Positions 36,357-47,680 of a DNA stretch of 64,000 nucleotides are shown here, one piece after another. The stretch's first letter is position 1. Each line of letters opens with the position of its first letter. The stretch comes from Kryptolebias marmoratus (taxonomy: Eukaryota; Chordata; Actinopteri; Cyprinodontiformes; Rivulidae), in NCBI RefSeq assembly GCF_001649575.2, contig NC_051452.1, forward strand, positions 2,457,846 through 2,521,845, read 5' to 3'. The notes under the pieces are model-generated. The model did no database searches and was not told the origin of the DNA. It worked only from the letters and a program-made list of their open reading frames with translations. A program made the translations under genes and the position numbers.

Positions 36357-38579
36357 AGACGAGAGGTGAGACATCTCTTTCAGCCCTGCAGCAGCAGTTG
36401 CAAATTTGGATTGGCATATACAGGCAGTTTTCACACTCTGAACCTGTCTATCCTGTAGTGTGAGACTATAATCCATCTGTCCACCTGGGGAATACATGGC
36501 TCTGAAAGTGGGTTGGGGGTAGGGGGTGGGGGAAAAGTCCCAAAGGCAAAAATGAACGAGAATACAAAGGTCATGAAATTGCATTGCAAGACATTTTTCT
36601 AAAAGATTCTTTGGTAGAAGAGGAAAGGAAAACAGTTTAAATGATCAAGCTTATTTAGTGTGGGCACCTTTTACAGCTAATAATAGTGGATGTTTTTGGT
36701 TTTTTTTTTATTTTTTTTATTTTGCCTTAGCCTAGATACTGCTCAAACCAAAAAATGAGCTCTATTATCTAAATGTAAACTTATATTCTACAGCAGTGAC
36801 AAACTCAATAGTCCATTATCAAAACCTGAGATCAATACCACACTGGTCAAGAATGCAGTAAATATATATCTATTCAAAACATTTTTAACTGCAGTGCAAC
36901 TGTTGAAACATTTAAATAAAGTCAGGTATTAAACAGTGCAGTAAAAAAAAACAAAAATAAATAAATAATACAAAGACACTATTTACACAACCCATTTTTA
37001 GCATCCTTTGTCGAGGCCGATAATCCACTGGCTGGCTTGCCGATAAACGTTGTGAATTATTTACTTAATTAAACAAAGAACTCAAGAAATAACAGCTGAA
37101 AAGACTTTATTTAAGGGGGGAAAAAGAGATTTACATGGTTAGGACAGTCTTACACACTGGATCTCAGAGTCGCATCATAATCCTCATGTTTCTCTCATCA
37201 TTCTGCTTTTAGTTTCCAGGACACAATTGCATAAATGCGTTACAATAATAATAAAAGATGTTCTGGATCCAAATAGATTTCTCTGCAGCTTCGTCACAAA
37301 ACCACTGATTATACTTTGGTTACATTTGCAATTTTTGGCCATCATTACCTTACCTAATATTAGGTCACATAATAAAAGTTGCAGATATATTTTTAGTCTC
37401 CTGAAGTTTTTTATGCTGGTAGATTTTACTTTTTTTTGTTTTATTACTCATTAAGATCTTGACATGCTTCCATGCACATAGGCCTTCAGAATCATGAAGT
37501 GCACAGTCTCAAATTCATGCAGTTTACATTCCAGCCTAAAAAACAGCAATATTGTGAGGCAAAGAAGACGAAAAGAGAGGAAGAGTTGTTTCATAATGAG
37601 AATTTAAGAAACTTTGTTTCCTTGTGGTCCCAAATAAATCATCCGCCTGTGCAAACCGTTTCCTGACACGCCATTTCCTTCAAACAAAGGCTAATGTGTT
37701 TTAAAATGACACACACGCTGGTTTTGGCACGCACAGCCTGTGTGGTTTTAAAATTCTGGCCTGCTTCACAGGTGTGCACAGAAGGACCTGGACGACCCTT
37801 GCGGACAGGTACAGATGATGAAACTGACATCAAACAGACTTCAAAGTTTCAGACATCCACCTCATTTCATTGAAACAAATTTCAAAAAGATTTAGGCCAA
37901 GGCTCAGTGATGCCCAGTGACTGTTTTTAACCTGGCTCAGTTAATCTTGTTTTTGCTACTTGATGTGTTCGTGTTTGTCTGCTATAAAATACCAAGGCAT
38001 TGGTTTATACAGCCGCCAGCATGATGGAAAGTTCAAGTTTTACTGTTGGATGGTTGTTTTCTTTATGGCTAATTAAATTAAAAGCAAATTCGTTAGGGGC
38101 CTCGCAACCCTGACCAGGATGTAAGCTGCATATAAGATATAATTAAGCCAAGTCTAACTTGTTACCATGTTAAACCTTTCTTAAAATAGTGGCTCTTTGG
38201 GCGTCACTTGGTGTGCAGATTATGGCACAAGTTAAAAACTCCTGCTCAGTGGAGATGGTTTTAATACAATTCACACAGGCTTCCAAAAACCTGAGCGTGT
38301 ATTTCACATTGCTAGGAGAAAAAAAAGGGCTTTTCAGTTTCAACAATTATCAAAATCTTGAATATTTGCCAAAAAAAAAGTAATATTACAAGATGAGAAT
38401 CATTTATATGTCAAGGACATCTCCTTTTTTCAGAACGTAAACTCAAGTGTTGCTAAGCACTGAGACTTTACCAGTTTGCGTTCTAACGTCCTGCACATTT
38501 ATTATGAAGTCATTCTAACAGGCAGCTGAAAAACAATTGTCATAAACTTCATATCTGCCTGAGGATGTGCAGTCAGCTT

Positions 38580-39250
38580 CAGCTTTATAGTAAAAACAAT
38601 AGCCGCTCTGTGTGTGTCTTTAAAATAATGGTGGCTGCCCTTGAATGGAGTGCCTTAAGTTTCACGTCGACTTGGTGCTGGCATCCAGTGTAACGCTGAA
38701 TGTTCTCCTCTGCGTACATCATCTAATAAATCGCGCACACTCCTCGCTTCCTTCTCCTCCTCGCCAGTCTCGCTGTTTATTGTCTCGCTCTCACCCTGGC
38801 CGCTGTATTCCTCAACCTGAAATAGCAACAGTTACTGTAGGGGCACAGTGGGCGTAGGCTGTGAAATAAAAAGCTGTCCGGAGGTTAATCTAAAAAATAA
38901 AGACCTCATTGTCTTTTGTTCTTCTCTCCTCGAAGCTTTTCTGATGCCTGGCATAAAAGCAACTCCATAAACTTTAACCTGCATTTTAAACGAGTGCTGG
39001 AAAGGACATCTTTCACTTCCACTTCAAGCCCTTCAGTAGCCACTTCCCTGGCTGATGGAGCGGTGTAGGAAAAGAAGGATAGATGGGAAGAGGAGGGAAA
39101 GAGCAAGCGTTTTGTGGAGAGTGATTGTGAGAGGACGGCAGTGGCAGAAGATGTCCTCTGCACAGTGATTAATTCCGGGTCCAATTTGATTTATGGCTCC
39201 ACCACAGTTGTTTTGTAGGTCACTTTGGTGCCACATCACTCAAGCTGTGC
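38580..39250. other. Candidate conserved non-coding block
   Basis: Long repeat-free stretch with raised GC and CpG and with atctaataaatcgcgcac and cagtgattaattcc in it. Overlapping frames on both strands lack domains. Composition only. Confidence 0.27.
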
Positions 39251-39910
39251 AAACAACAAGTCCGATATCACTGTTGGTTAAATCGTAAAGGAGGACACGC
39301 ATGTGCAATCACGCTGAAAATGAACATGTTTTGCTCTAAATTTATTAGTCTTCCATCCCATGAATTAAGTGAATCGTGAAAATTCAAAAACAGTTTTGAA
39401 AGTTTGTGACTTACTGTATGGCAAATAATGTACCAGAAATGATGTGAAATAGGTCTCCGTAGAGTCTAATGAAGATAGACGCAAGCTAAGTATGTGGTAA
39501 ACTTTAGTTCTTGAACTTCTTTCTGCTTTTACTTTACCAAAGTAATACAATTTCTTTAATCTTAAATTGGTCTCTTTGACGTCTTTCTCTTTGTTGGGAG
39601 TTTTGACATTGTGTTGGCACCTTCAACTCCAATCCCCCCCACTCTTCAGGGTAGTGTGTATCTTTCAATGATTATATAGAAACAATTTACCCTCAAAAAT
39701 GGTTAAGGCTTGCACAAGAACACACAGCAAGGCTCAGACTGATGGAGCAAATTGATATAAACACACTTACCTGGAACTTATATTCTCAAATACCTAGAAT
39801 TTCTTTTTCTGCCAGTCAGATGTTGATTGCTAGTAAAGATCTGTTTTTTCATTGGTTTTTGTTTGTTTTTTCTCAATACAGTCTATATGGATCATGCTGA
39901 ATGAAATATC

Positions 39911-40545
39911 CATCCATTTTCAATTACTTATCCAAGTTCAGGTCTCAAAAGCAGCAAGTCTAGGAGGGAAATCCAGACATTCCTCTCTCTGCCAACACGC
40001 TCCAGCTCCTGGAGGATCCTGAAGCATCCACAGGCCAAAAAGGATATCTAGTCATCTAGCAGGTTCTAGTTTGCCACAGGGTCTCTTTCCATTAGGGTTG
40101 GGATGTGCCTGGAAAACCTCCCAAGGGGAAGGAACCAGGAGGCATTCTAATCAAATCTTAAAACCTACTTTAGTAGACCATTTCAGTGTGGAGAAGAAAC
40201 AGTATTTTGACTTGCTTTTAGATGACCGAGCTCTTCAGTCTGTCTTTCAGGCTGAACCAATCCACCCTTTAGAAGAATTTCTTTTTAGCCACTTCTGTCT
40301 GGGGTCTCAATTTTGTTTCTGGTGTGGGTTGGAACTAGTCAATCAAGCTCAGGTATTTTTTTTATTTTTTTTAACCACCATGGACCAAAGGAACACCCTC
40401 AACACTTTTGATGAAGCCCTAATCTGTCTGTCCATCTATCACTGCATCCTGGCATCATTCATCAGCAGAACACTGAGACATTTCAGCTCCTATGCTTCAC
40501 AGAGAGACTCATCCTCAACTTTGAGGGAGCGTCCCCAAATGAAAA
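39911..40545 (-). mobile_element. Rex3-like RTE retrotransposon 3' end
   Basis: Starts with catccattttcaattactt, the complement of the RTE tail. Continues with agctcctggaggatcctga, aacctcccaagggg, ttagatgaccgagctctt and gaagccctaatctgtctgtc, matching in reverse the 3' part of the plus-strand copy at 22526-23255. The long plus-strand frame at 40071-40592 is antisense to this element and is not a gene. Decayed: no intact frame on the coding strand. Confidence 0.75.
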
Positions 40546-42573
40546 CCATGCACTGCAAATACAAATGTGAGAATTTAATTGGCCAGTCATAGCTGGGTAG
40601 TACATCAGTCCCAATCATGTTGTAATTCTTTAGCCACATATGAATTCTTTTAACACATAGCTTCACTGTTGGTCCATTTCTTTGAACATTTTTAGAGTGT
40701 TAACTACTTTGCATTCATTTTAATGTTTTTTTTTTGTTCATTTTAGTGAATATTGTGTTGATGGATTCTTTGACAAATAGAAATATGTAACTGCCAATGT
40801 CTAGTTTGAAAAAAAATATAGAAATAACTAAATAAAATGCTAATAACAAGTAAAATGTGTTGGTCAAGCTACAAAACATGAAAAAACTGTTGGTAGAGCA
40901 TGAATAGTTTTAAATAAATTTAAATTACCTATTTGAAGCTGGCAAGAAAGAAATAAGTATTGACCTCCCACTTTAAAAAAATGTAGTAAACACTATATGA
41001 TTTGAAATTAAAGTTGAGTAAAGATAATATTGAGAAGGCTAGATTAAGTTTATTGTTTGAGTGAAAAATTATCACTGAATGATAGATTTTCAAACCTTGG
41101 GCCCTGAACAGTGTCGGGATTGTGTTTTTTTTTTTCAGTTAGTGGGGACTTCAGACACTCAAAAATATGTTCTTGAGCAAAAAAGGTGATATTTTTGACA
41201 AAGTGTGCCTCCGCTCTTGCTAAAAAATTTGTCAAGAGCTTGTGTTTGGAAGTACTGTAATACATTTGCTGCTTTAACTTGTAAACATCTTGTTGCAGCA
41301 GCATTTTCTCTCTCTAGTACAACTGCAATAAACAGTACGTAATTCTAGTGCCAAAGCAAGAAAATGGTTCCACCCTGTACCATAAAATCCAGATTGCTAA
41401 TATCCAATTATTCCAAGTGACGAACTAGCAGCAAAGAAAACATACCTCGCCGTTCCTCTGAGAATTTCTAAAATTCATAACATTAAAATATTAACAATGG
41501 CTGAAGCATAATTCAATAACATTGTAATACAGAATGAATTTAGAGCAATTACTGCACAGGGATGGAACGGAATCATCTGCCTGGTTTGGTAATCTGAATT
41601 TTTCATATGCTGTTTAAATAGTTGCACTAAGTGTGTATTCAGCTTCCCTAATAAAAATGTTACTTCTGCATGGTGGGAAGAGAAAATTGTCCTTTTTATG
41701 CACATGACTCTGATGAGCCCCAGTGGACAGAAATTAAATTTATCAGTAGAGGCTTAAATAAAGAGGTTTCTAAGCTAAATCAGTCCCAAAATTCCCTTGT
41801 TCTTTGAGTTTATAAACTTTATTTATTGTCTTTATTATGCCTTTGGAACTTTGATGATAAAAATTTCAAATAAGAACTTGAAATAAGAAAAATTAAGTAA
41901 TTTAAACAGAAAACATTGTCCCTAATATTTTTTGTATCACTTTTTTCAATCAGCAGGTTTTAGTTTTTTTTCTAAAGCACTTTTTAAAAAAAACAATAAT
42001 TTTTGATCAATGCATCCGAAATTAAATGAACTTAATTTGAACACTGAAACACAAATATAACAAATATGTCACTTAAGATCCTAAAATAGGAGATATTCTA
42101 ATCAGCCAGGATGAAAATTGAATAAGAAGAAAAGTTTTAAGCACTGTGGAAAGATCAAGACCAACATACATCAATTTACAGTAATCCAAACAAAAATGTA
42201 ATGGTTTAGGTTACTATTTTAATGTCACATATTGTAGTGCAGGCCTAAACTTTCCTAAAGACCCTTATTTGAAAAAAGCTTATCCTGACCTGAGCTAATT
42301 TGTTTTTCAAAGTTCAAAAATTACACCAATTTTCCTGGCAGACAGATGACACTAAGCGTTTATTGGGTCAGTATGGTATCAGAAGCATTTATGACATTAG
42401 ACGGTCTCAAAAAATGTTTTTTTTTTGTTGCTTTTCTTTAGATCAGGGGAGATTTTGTCCAACTAAGTTCGTACTGCTGTAAGACGGTTCAGTGTTTCTT
42501 GAATAGCAGTGGTCTGGGTAAATCTGTAGAATAGTGAAAGGCAAAGTTATGATTTTTTTTTAACAAATGGACC
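40546..42573. other. Unique AT-rich non-coding DNA
   Basis: Nothing recognised. Minus-strand frames at 41050-41304 and 41475-41705 have no domain. Confidence 0.5.
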
Positions 42574-42709
42574 TCAATTCAATTCAAAGATACTTTATTA
42601 ATCCCCAAAGGGAAATTAGATGTTGTAGCTCATAATCCTGGTTTTGTTAAAGAGTTGATGGCTGTGGACAGGAAGGGTCTCTCTGTCTGTCCCGATGTGT
42701 CCTCGGTCC
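42574..42709 (-). mobile_element. LINE 3' end joined to the histone H3 copy
   Basis: Read on the minus strand this gives [14 protein letters not shown], like the C-terminal end of a non-LTR reverse-transcriptase ORF, then a stop. The fish-LINE 3' UTR signature follows: aatttccctttggggattaa, then taaagta and a short ttgaa-type tail. It abuts the H3-derived sequence directly on the same strand. Confidence 0.6.
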
Positions 42710-43012
42710 TGGTGTCCTCAAAGAGCTCCACCAGGTGAGCCTCGCTGACCTCCTGCAGAGCCATGACGGCCGAGCTCTGGAAGCGCAGGTTGGTCTTGAG
42801 GTCCTGAGTGATCTCCTGGACCTGGTGCTGGAATGATGCTGGATGAGCAGCTCGGTGGACTTCTGGTAGTGGTGGATCCCGATCCTGTAGAGGTGAGGCT
42901 TCTTCACTCCTCCGGCGGCCGAGGCGCTCCAGTGGACGGCTTTGATGGCGAGCTGCTTCCTGGGAGCTTCACCTCCGGTGGATTTACAGGCGGTCTGCTT
43001 GGTTCTGGCCAC
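42710..43012 (-). pseudogene. Histone H3 pseudogene (truncated, frameshifted)
   Basis: The first 40 or so codons are clearly H3: [23 protein letters not shown], then GGVKKPH and [10 protein letters not shown]3 is a core nucleosome protein whose N-terminal tail carries regulatory modifications. Here the start codon is GTG instead of ATG (43010-43012). Arg8 is Cys, Lys14 is Glu, and the Lys27 position is Trp, so key modified residues are lost while Lys4 and Lys9 remain. An in-frame loss of six codons removes most of the RPGTVALREI segment. A 4-base deletion just after STELLI shifts the frame; in the next frame [13 protein letters not shown] and LVELFEDT are still readable. H3 similarity stops after FEDT, where LINE sequence takes over, so the C-terminal third of the histone fold is missing. 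No functional histone can be made. The gene type could be canonical or a variant H3; the divergence prevents a call. Confidence 0.9.
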
Positions 43013-44466
43013 GACTGGACTTCAGGGTTCTTCACGTTCATCACTGAAGAGTAAAAGATGTTAATCAGCTGCTCCTGATTGTGGAAAAAAAAAAACACAC
43101 CTTGTTGTTATGGTTACGCATCATAACAAGATGTCCAAAAGTAAAAAGGTTTCAGTAAAAAATCCTTGCGGCTGCACAGCATCCGATACCAGAGGAAATA
43201 ATCTTTCGAAAAAAGTGATTTACAAGTAGAAAAAGGAGGAATTAAAATTTTAAAAGCAATATCTCAGAATGAGTAACAGAGCTGCTCCAACATGCAGCCA
43301 CCTTGAGCGGCGCAATTCTAGAAGAATGGAACTATATATTTAAAAAAAAAGAGAGAAAAGTGGCCTAAAGTGGAGTCTTGAGGTGCCACACAAAAAGTAA
43401 AACAATTTTAAGTCTGCACCTTTTCAATGCCAACACAAGTTCAGAAATGAAGGAAAAATGTTGTGATCTGCTGTGTGGAAGCATTTGGTTAGATCCAACA
43501 GCTGCAATAAAATTAGAGTCACCTTAATATTTCCAATTATTTTAAAAAGTAGAATACAACAAGCTGAGGTAATTGCTGTTCTGCTTTGTAGCATTTATCC
43601 TTTTTTATTTATAAGGTAGATGGGTGGAAAATAGGAGTTGCTGTGGATATTGTGGTATTGTCAAATGTATTTCTAAATCATTGGAATGAAATCCATACCA
43701 AATTGGGTTGATCTTCAGCCTTCTGTTCATGAGATTTCTTCACGTGCAAGGTTTGCTAGATAACCATATAAAGTCATAGGAAAACGTTGTTCAGACTTTA
43801 AGGAACACTAAAAAAGAGAACCAAGTCTGATCTGTACACTTCAGCTTCTACCCACTGAGCTGAAATACAAGGTTATGTACTTTGGCAATATTTGAAAGGG
43901 TTGCATATTGTCAAGCCGTAAGCTCACCAAGGGTATGCACTCTTGGCTGAGATGATAAATATCCACCAAAAGACGGGGAATGGGGTGACCATCTGTTCCA
44001 GTTTACTTGGCTTCTCATCTTTCAAACCAACACATTTCTGTGTGAGTGATAGTAGATATCTTGGTATTCATTGAGCTTCAAGGTTTTGAAACACTGTACA
44101 CCAGCATAGTCCATTGCACAGCCCGTTAAATTAGTATGCAACATATGAAAACATTATTAAACCTTGAAACAGATGACATTTGAAGTCAGATAATTTAACT
44201 ATTTCTTTACCTCACCTTGACAATGTACTTGAAAACCTGCATTTGAGACTAATGTTAAAATCAGTGTGTATATATGTAAACTAATTTCCCATTGGTCATA
44301 ATAGAACTGCTTGATTTTTTGTTTTATTATCCTTTTATTTCTCCAATCCAGTACATACTATTGTTAACAAACAACAGTGAACACACCTACTGAAGGTGCT
44401 GACTAACAGACTATTCTTGGACCATTTGTCTTAGCTACATCACAACATTTCATGGACTATCTAGTA
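43013..44466. other. Unique non-coding DNA beside the H3 pseudogene
   Basis: The first 80 bp or so, read on the minus strand, contain a CAATCA motif about 65 nt before the H3 start, which might be residual histone promoter or 5' UTR. The rest is unrecognised AT-rich sequence. Confidence 0.45.
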
Positions 44467-44679
44467 CAGGGATGGGCAATCCTGGTCCTCAGGGCCACCA
44501 TCCTGCAGGTTTTCCTTGTTCCTCTGCTCCAACACACCTGATCTGAATCAGTGGGTGATTAACAGGCTTCTGCAGAACATGAAGAGGTGATTTAACCTCT
44601 GAATCAGGTGTGTTGGAGCAGAGGAACAAGTAAAATGTGCAGGATGGTGGCCCTCCAGGACCAGGATTGCCCACCCCTG
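44467..44679. mobile_element. Palindromic MITE with long inverted repeats (hAT-type)
   Basis: The left arm begins cagggatgggcaatcctggt. The right arm is its near-complement, ending accaggattgcccacccctg. Arms extend about 75 bp each, with ctgctccaacacacctgat conserved in both. Flanks atctagta and atctagtg form an 8-bp duplication with one mismatch. CAG termini and an 8-bp duplication fit hAT. There is no coding capacity; it would fold into a hairpin when single-stranded. Confidence 0.88.
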
Positions 44680-45840
44680 ATCTAGTGGCTGGATTTAGTC
44701 AAGATTTTTTTTATAATTTGTGGACTCAGTTGCAAAAATCAACATTCACTGCAATAACAAAACAAAGCTGGTACCAGAAATGACTAACAATACCTGCATA
44801 CCGTATAAATGTTGTTTGTTATAAGCTATTAAGTAAATGAGGTTCATTAAATCAGAAGTTAAAAGCATTTGCCCTTCAGCCTGTATGATTGAGTTTTCTT
44901 TTTTTCAATGAATTTCTCGAACTTATTAATCTTTGCCATTACCACTCTGGATAATGGTATTTTATGAGTCAGAAGCACGCTGCAGAGAGAAAGGAGAACA
45001 CTGAAGGAAACGCAGTCGGGCTTGGGATCTGAAAACCTGCATGCATTTCTTGACCTGCTTGTGTTTTTCCTTTAGCCGAGTAGCAGATGTTTGTTTGCCC
45101 AGGCGGGAGACTCGCGCTGGAATGCAGGTGGCTTCGTTCGCAAACTTCTGTTTGATTGCGTGAAGCATACGGAGTTGAAAAAAGGTCAAGCATGATGAAG
45201 CCTTTTCCAAGCTATATTAAAACATTTCTTTATGATGTAAACACAACAATACTGTCAATAGGGAGAAACTTTCTCCAGTATGTAATATATTCTAGTAAAA
45301 CTGGCACTTTGAAGGTATATTTAAAGAATTTTATCTGTCTTCAGCTTTATGACAGCTTCACTGACATCCACAGATCAAGTGTCTCTAGCTTCAGAGAAAA
45401 GGCCTGACATGACTTCACCTTGACACAGCCAGAGGAAAACTTGCCAAATCAGTGATCATTATCTCAGTCCAAAATTCAGTGCAGTAGTGAAACGGTTTCA
45501 AAACCTTTTGTTTCCTCTGTTCATTTATTGCTGTAAAAGTTCTTAAAATACACCCTTTTTTTTACATCTTCTTTTGGAACTTTATTCTCCTTGCTCAATA
45601 GCATTTAAAATTCCAGTGAATATTGAGTAACTATTCATTTTTACGCTTCAGATTTTTTTTTTTTTCATGTGACACTTTTATTTTAAAAGTCAATTAAAAA
45701 GAAACATGGATGGAAGTGAAATTTTATATTTAGTGAATTAGTAAAATCTATTCAGCTGTTTAAAGCTGAGCCGGCAACTCAACTGCAGCAAGAAATTCTT
45801 GGGTTTAAAGCAGTTTAGCTTTTGTTTGATTACGTGTGAG
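44680..45840. other. Unique non-coding DNA
   Basis: A CpG-richer block at 44985-45190 is listed separately; otherwise AT-rich and unrecognised. Confidence 0.5.
44985..45190. other. CpG-richer block, possible conserved element or isolated exon
   Basis: A minus-strand frame runs to 45210, and the overlapping frame of 45193-44969 is also open. The basic stretch RLKEKHKQVKKCMQVFRSQ is not recognised. A polypyrimidine-plus-CAG sequence (cctttctctctgcag on the minus strand) lies at its 3' edge. Could be a conserved non-coding element, or an exon of a gene I cannot name. Confidence 0.25.
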
Positions 45841-46768
45841 TAGTGCTGGGCGATCTTAAAAAAAATCCTATATCACGATATGGATAATTTTATATCACGA
45901 AAACGATATATATCACGATATACCCCAATTACGTACGTTGTCAGTTATTCTCTGAAAAATATGAAAAAATAATCTAATTTCTTACTTTTTTCAAGCTTTA
46001 TTTCGAAGTGACATTTAACTGAACTTTCACAGATGAGATCTGCTGCATTTTAGTGCAGCAATATATATGTACCTGTTAGACGTAACAGTATCAAATGACA
46101 ACAGACTCCATTATCTTCGGCCGGCTATAGTTTCACTTTTCACAACTTTCCCGGCTCTTTTNCAACTTGTTTGTTTGCACTTTTTGGATTGTTAAATATT
46201 CTTTTTCGTGGTTCTTCTTTAAGTGATAGAAGAGGTTTGTTGTGTTGGCGTCAGATGAGAAAACAGTCTAATAGCAGAGTTAGCATATTAGCTTTTTCTG
46301 CTCCGTGTCGGACTTCTTGAACCAAATCACAGACGTCCCCCTGGTTTTGGTAAAAGTCTTTCTTCTTGGGCTGCCTGCTAGCTGTCTCTACTTGTTGCGA
46401 CCCCGGGTTTGATACTTCCTGCGTCTCCATCTTTCAGCACTTATGGTGAAAACACGGCGCCGCACAGAAAGCTGCTGCCTTAAAGCATGTCGCAAACCCA
46501 CACGTAAAGCAGCGTCATGTCGCAAAACGGAGGTTCTTCGCAAAATAGTTATTTTTTCTTATTATTTATCACTTATATAAACTGAATGTCTGCAAAGTGA
46601 CAACACTAATACATTCGTCGTAGCCTACGTTATGAAATATTTAACATGAATCATTGATACAACTATGATAGAAACGACAGAAACTATAGAGACGATAGAA
46701 GAAAATATATCACGATAGACACTTTTCTATCGTCCCCACAATATGTATCATTATATCGCCCAGCAGTA
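45841..46768 (+). mobile_element. Non-autonomous hAT element, long sibling, with BED-finger remnant
   Basis: Termini tagtgctgggcgat and tatcgcccagcagta, with an exact 8-bp duplication cgtgtgag on both sides. Collinear with 34700-35385 over both arms, plus a central segment of about 230 bp carrying a zinc-finger remnant on the minus strand. One N at 46162. Lacks any transposase catalytic region. Confidence 0.92.
46195..46390 (-). pseudogene. ZBED-like BED zinc-finger remnant of a hAT transposase
   Basis: Read on the minus strand, one frame gives TSVIWFKKSDTEQKKLIC, then stop, then LCY, stop, and SSDANTTNLFYHLKKNHEKE. This is the BED-finger pattern: an aromatic residue near the start, Cys-x2-Cys (with a stop between the cysteines), the NTTNLFYHL word, and His-x4-His. 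BED fingers sit at the N-terminus of many hAT transposases and of domesticated ZBED proteins. At least two in-frame stops make it non-functional. It shows that the parental element was a ZBED/Ac-type hAT. Confidence 0.75.
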
Positions 46769-46879
46769 CGTGTGAGTACCACATATTTAGCCAGAATTAA
46801 TTGGTTTAAACTGAAACATGGATATTGGTTTGAACCTGAACATAGCCATGCTGAATTTAATTATGGTTAGTTATTTCTG
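46769..46879. other. Short unique spacer
   Basis: Non-repeat sequence between the hAT right end and the LINE fragment. Confidence 0.4.
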
Positions 46880-47680
46880 TTGACTTCTCATGGGGCTAAA
46901 GTCTACCCTTTGCTTCATCCATCCTTTCCTTCTATCTTGACCCACATTAGTCTAACTTCCTTTGTCCCACTCTGTTGATTTTGAGGTTCATTTTACCTTT
47001 TACTTTTCCCCTTTAGCTTTCTGTCTTGCCAGCTAGTTTACGTAGGATGTGACCCATCTAGCCCACTTTTGCACCTTTACATTCAGGCTAATTGCCTTTT
47101 TTCATCCACATTTTAGCACTGAAGGACTTCTCAGGCCACCTGATGTTGAGATTGTAACGCATGCATCCCCTTGCCCTGACTGACATCTATATGGGTTGCC
47201 TTATTTCACACTGCTGTTGAAGATTCAAATCTTGCACTAAAAGGACGATGCCTTGGCATTCCACCTGGGTTTTTAAGGCTTTTAATACAAGCCTGGTTTT
47301 GCTAATCTAGCTTCTGAGATTCTCATCTTTGCTGCCATCTTCGCTGGCTGTTTCCAAGATAAGGAAAGTGATTCTGTCTGTCTCATCTTCGTAGATGGAG
47401 TTCCTGCTTGTTGTTGATCCTCATTACCTTCATCTTACTGGTGTTGACCCTCAGGCCAGTCTTCGCTGTCTCTTTGAAGTGTCAGGTGAGCTTTGCTTAT
47501 GTACGTTGCTGCTATTGGCACAGCAGGCAATGTCGTCTGCAAAATCCAAATCTTTGGGTTGCTTGGTGATGAACTAGTAGATACCTGTTGCTGTCTGGTG
47601 GTTCTTATGATCTGGTCCATCATAAGGAGTGATAGATGATTCACCTTTCTCAAACAAAGGGTTTTAACTGAAATATAATT
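46880..47680 (-). mobile_element. Non-LTR retrotransposon fragment with an intact FADD motif
   Basis: On the minus strand, DLDFADDIA (at about 47527-47555) is the reverse-transcriptase catalytic motif. Downstream in shifting frames come LNIRWPE and GWMGHILRK, words that recur in the C-terminal region of one large fish LINE family. Stops and frameshifts separate these, and a deletion shortens the spacing. It is dead. I cannot assign the clade with confidence; it is distinct from the RTE pieces at 22526 and 39911. Confidence 0.7.

Larger units (their letters stand above)
35701..39910. other. Unique non-coding DNA
   Basis: Holds a poly-C tract with gap (36311-36356) and a GC-richer block (38580-39250), listed separately. 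Otherwise nothing recognised. Frames at 37227-37454, 37472-37666 and 38189-38383 have no domain. Confidence 0.5.

Noticed and set aside
40071..40592. 173-codon plus-strand open frame, the longest in the window
   Set aside because: It lies antisense to the Rex3-like RTE 3' end; its DNA aligns in reverse to the copy at 22526-23255.
47395..47577. 60-codon plus-strand frame MEFLLVVDPHYLHL...
   Set aside because: Antisense to the LINE reverse-transcriptase region containing FADD.
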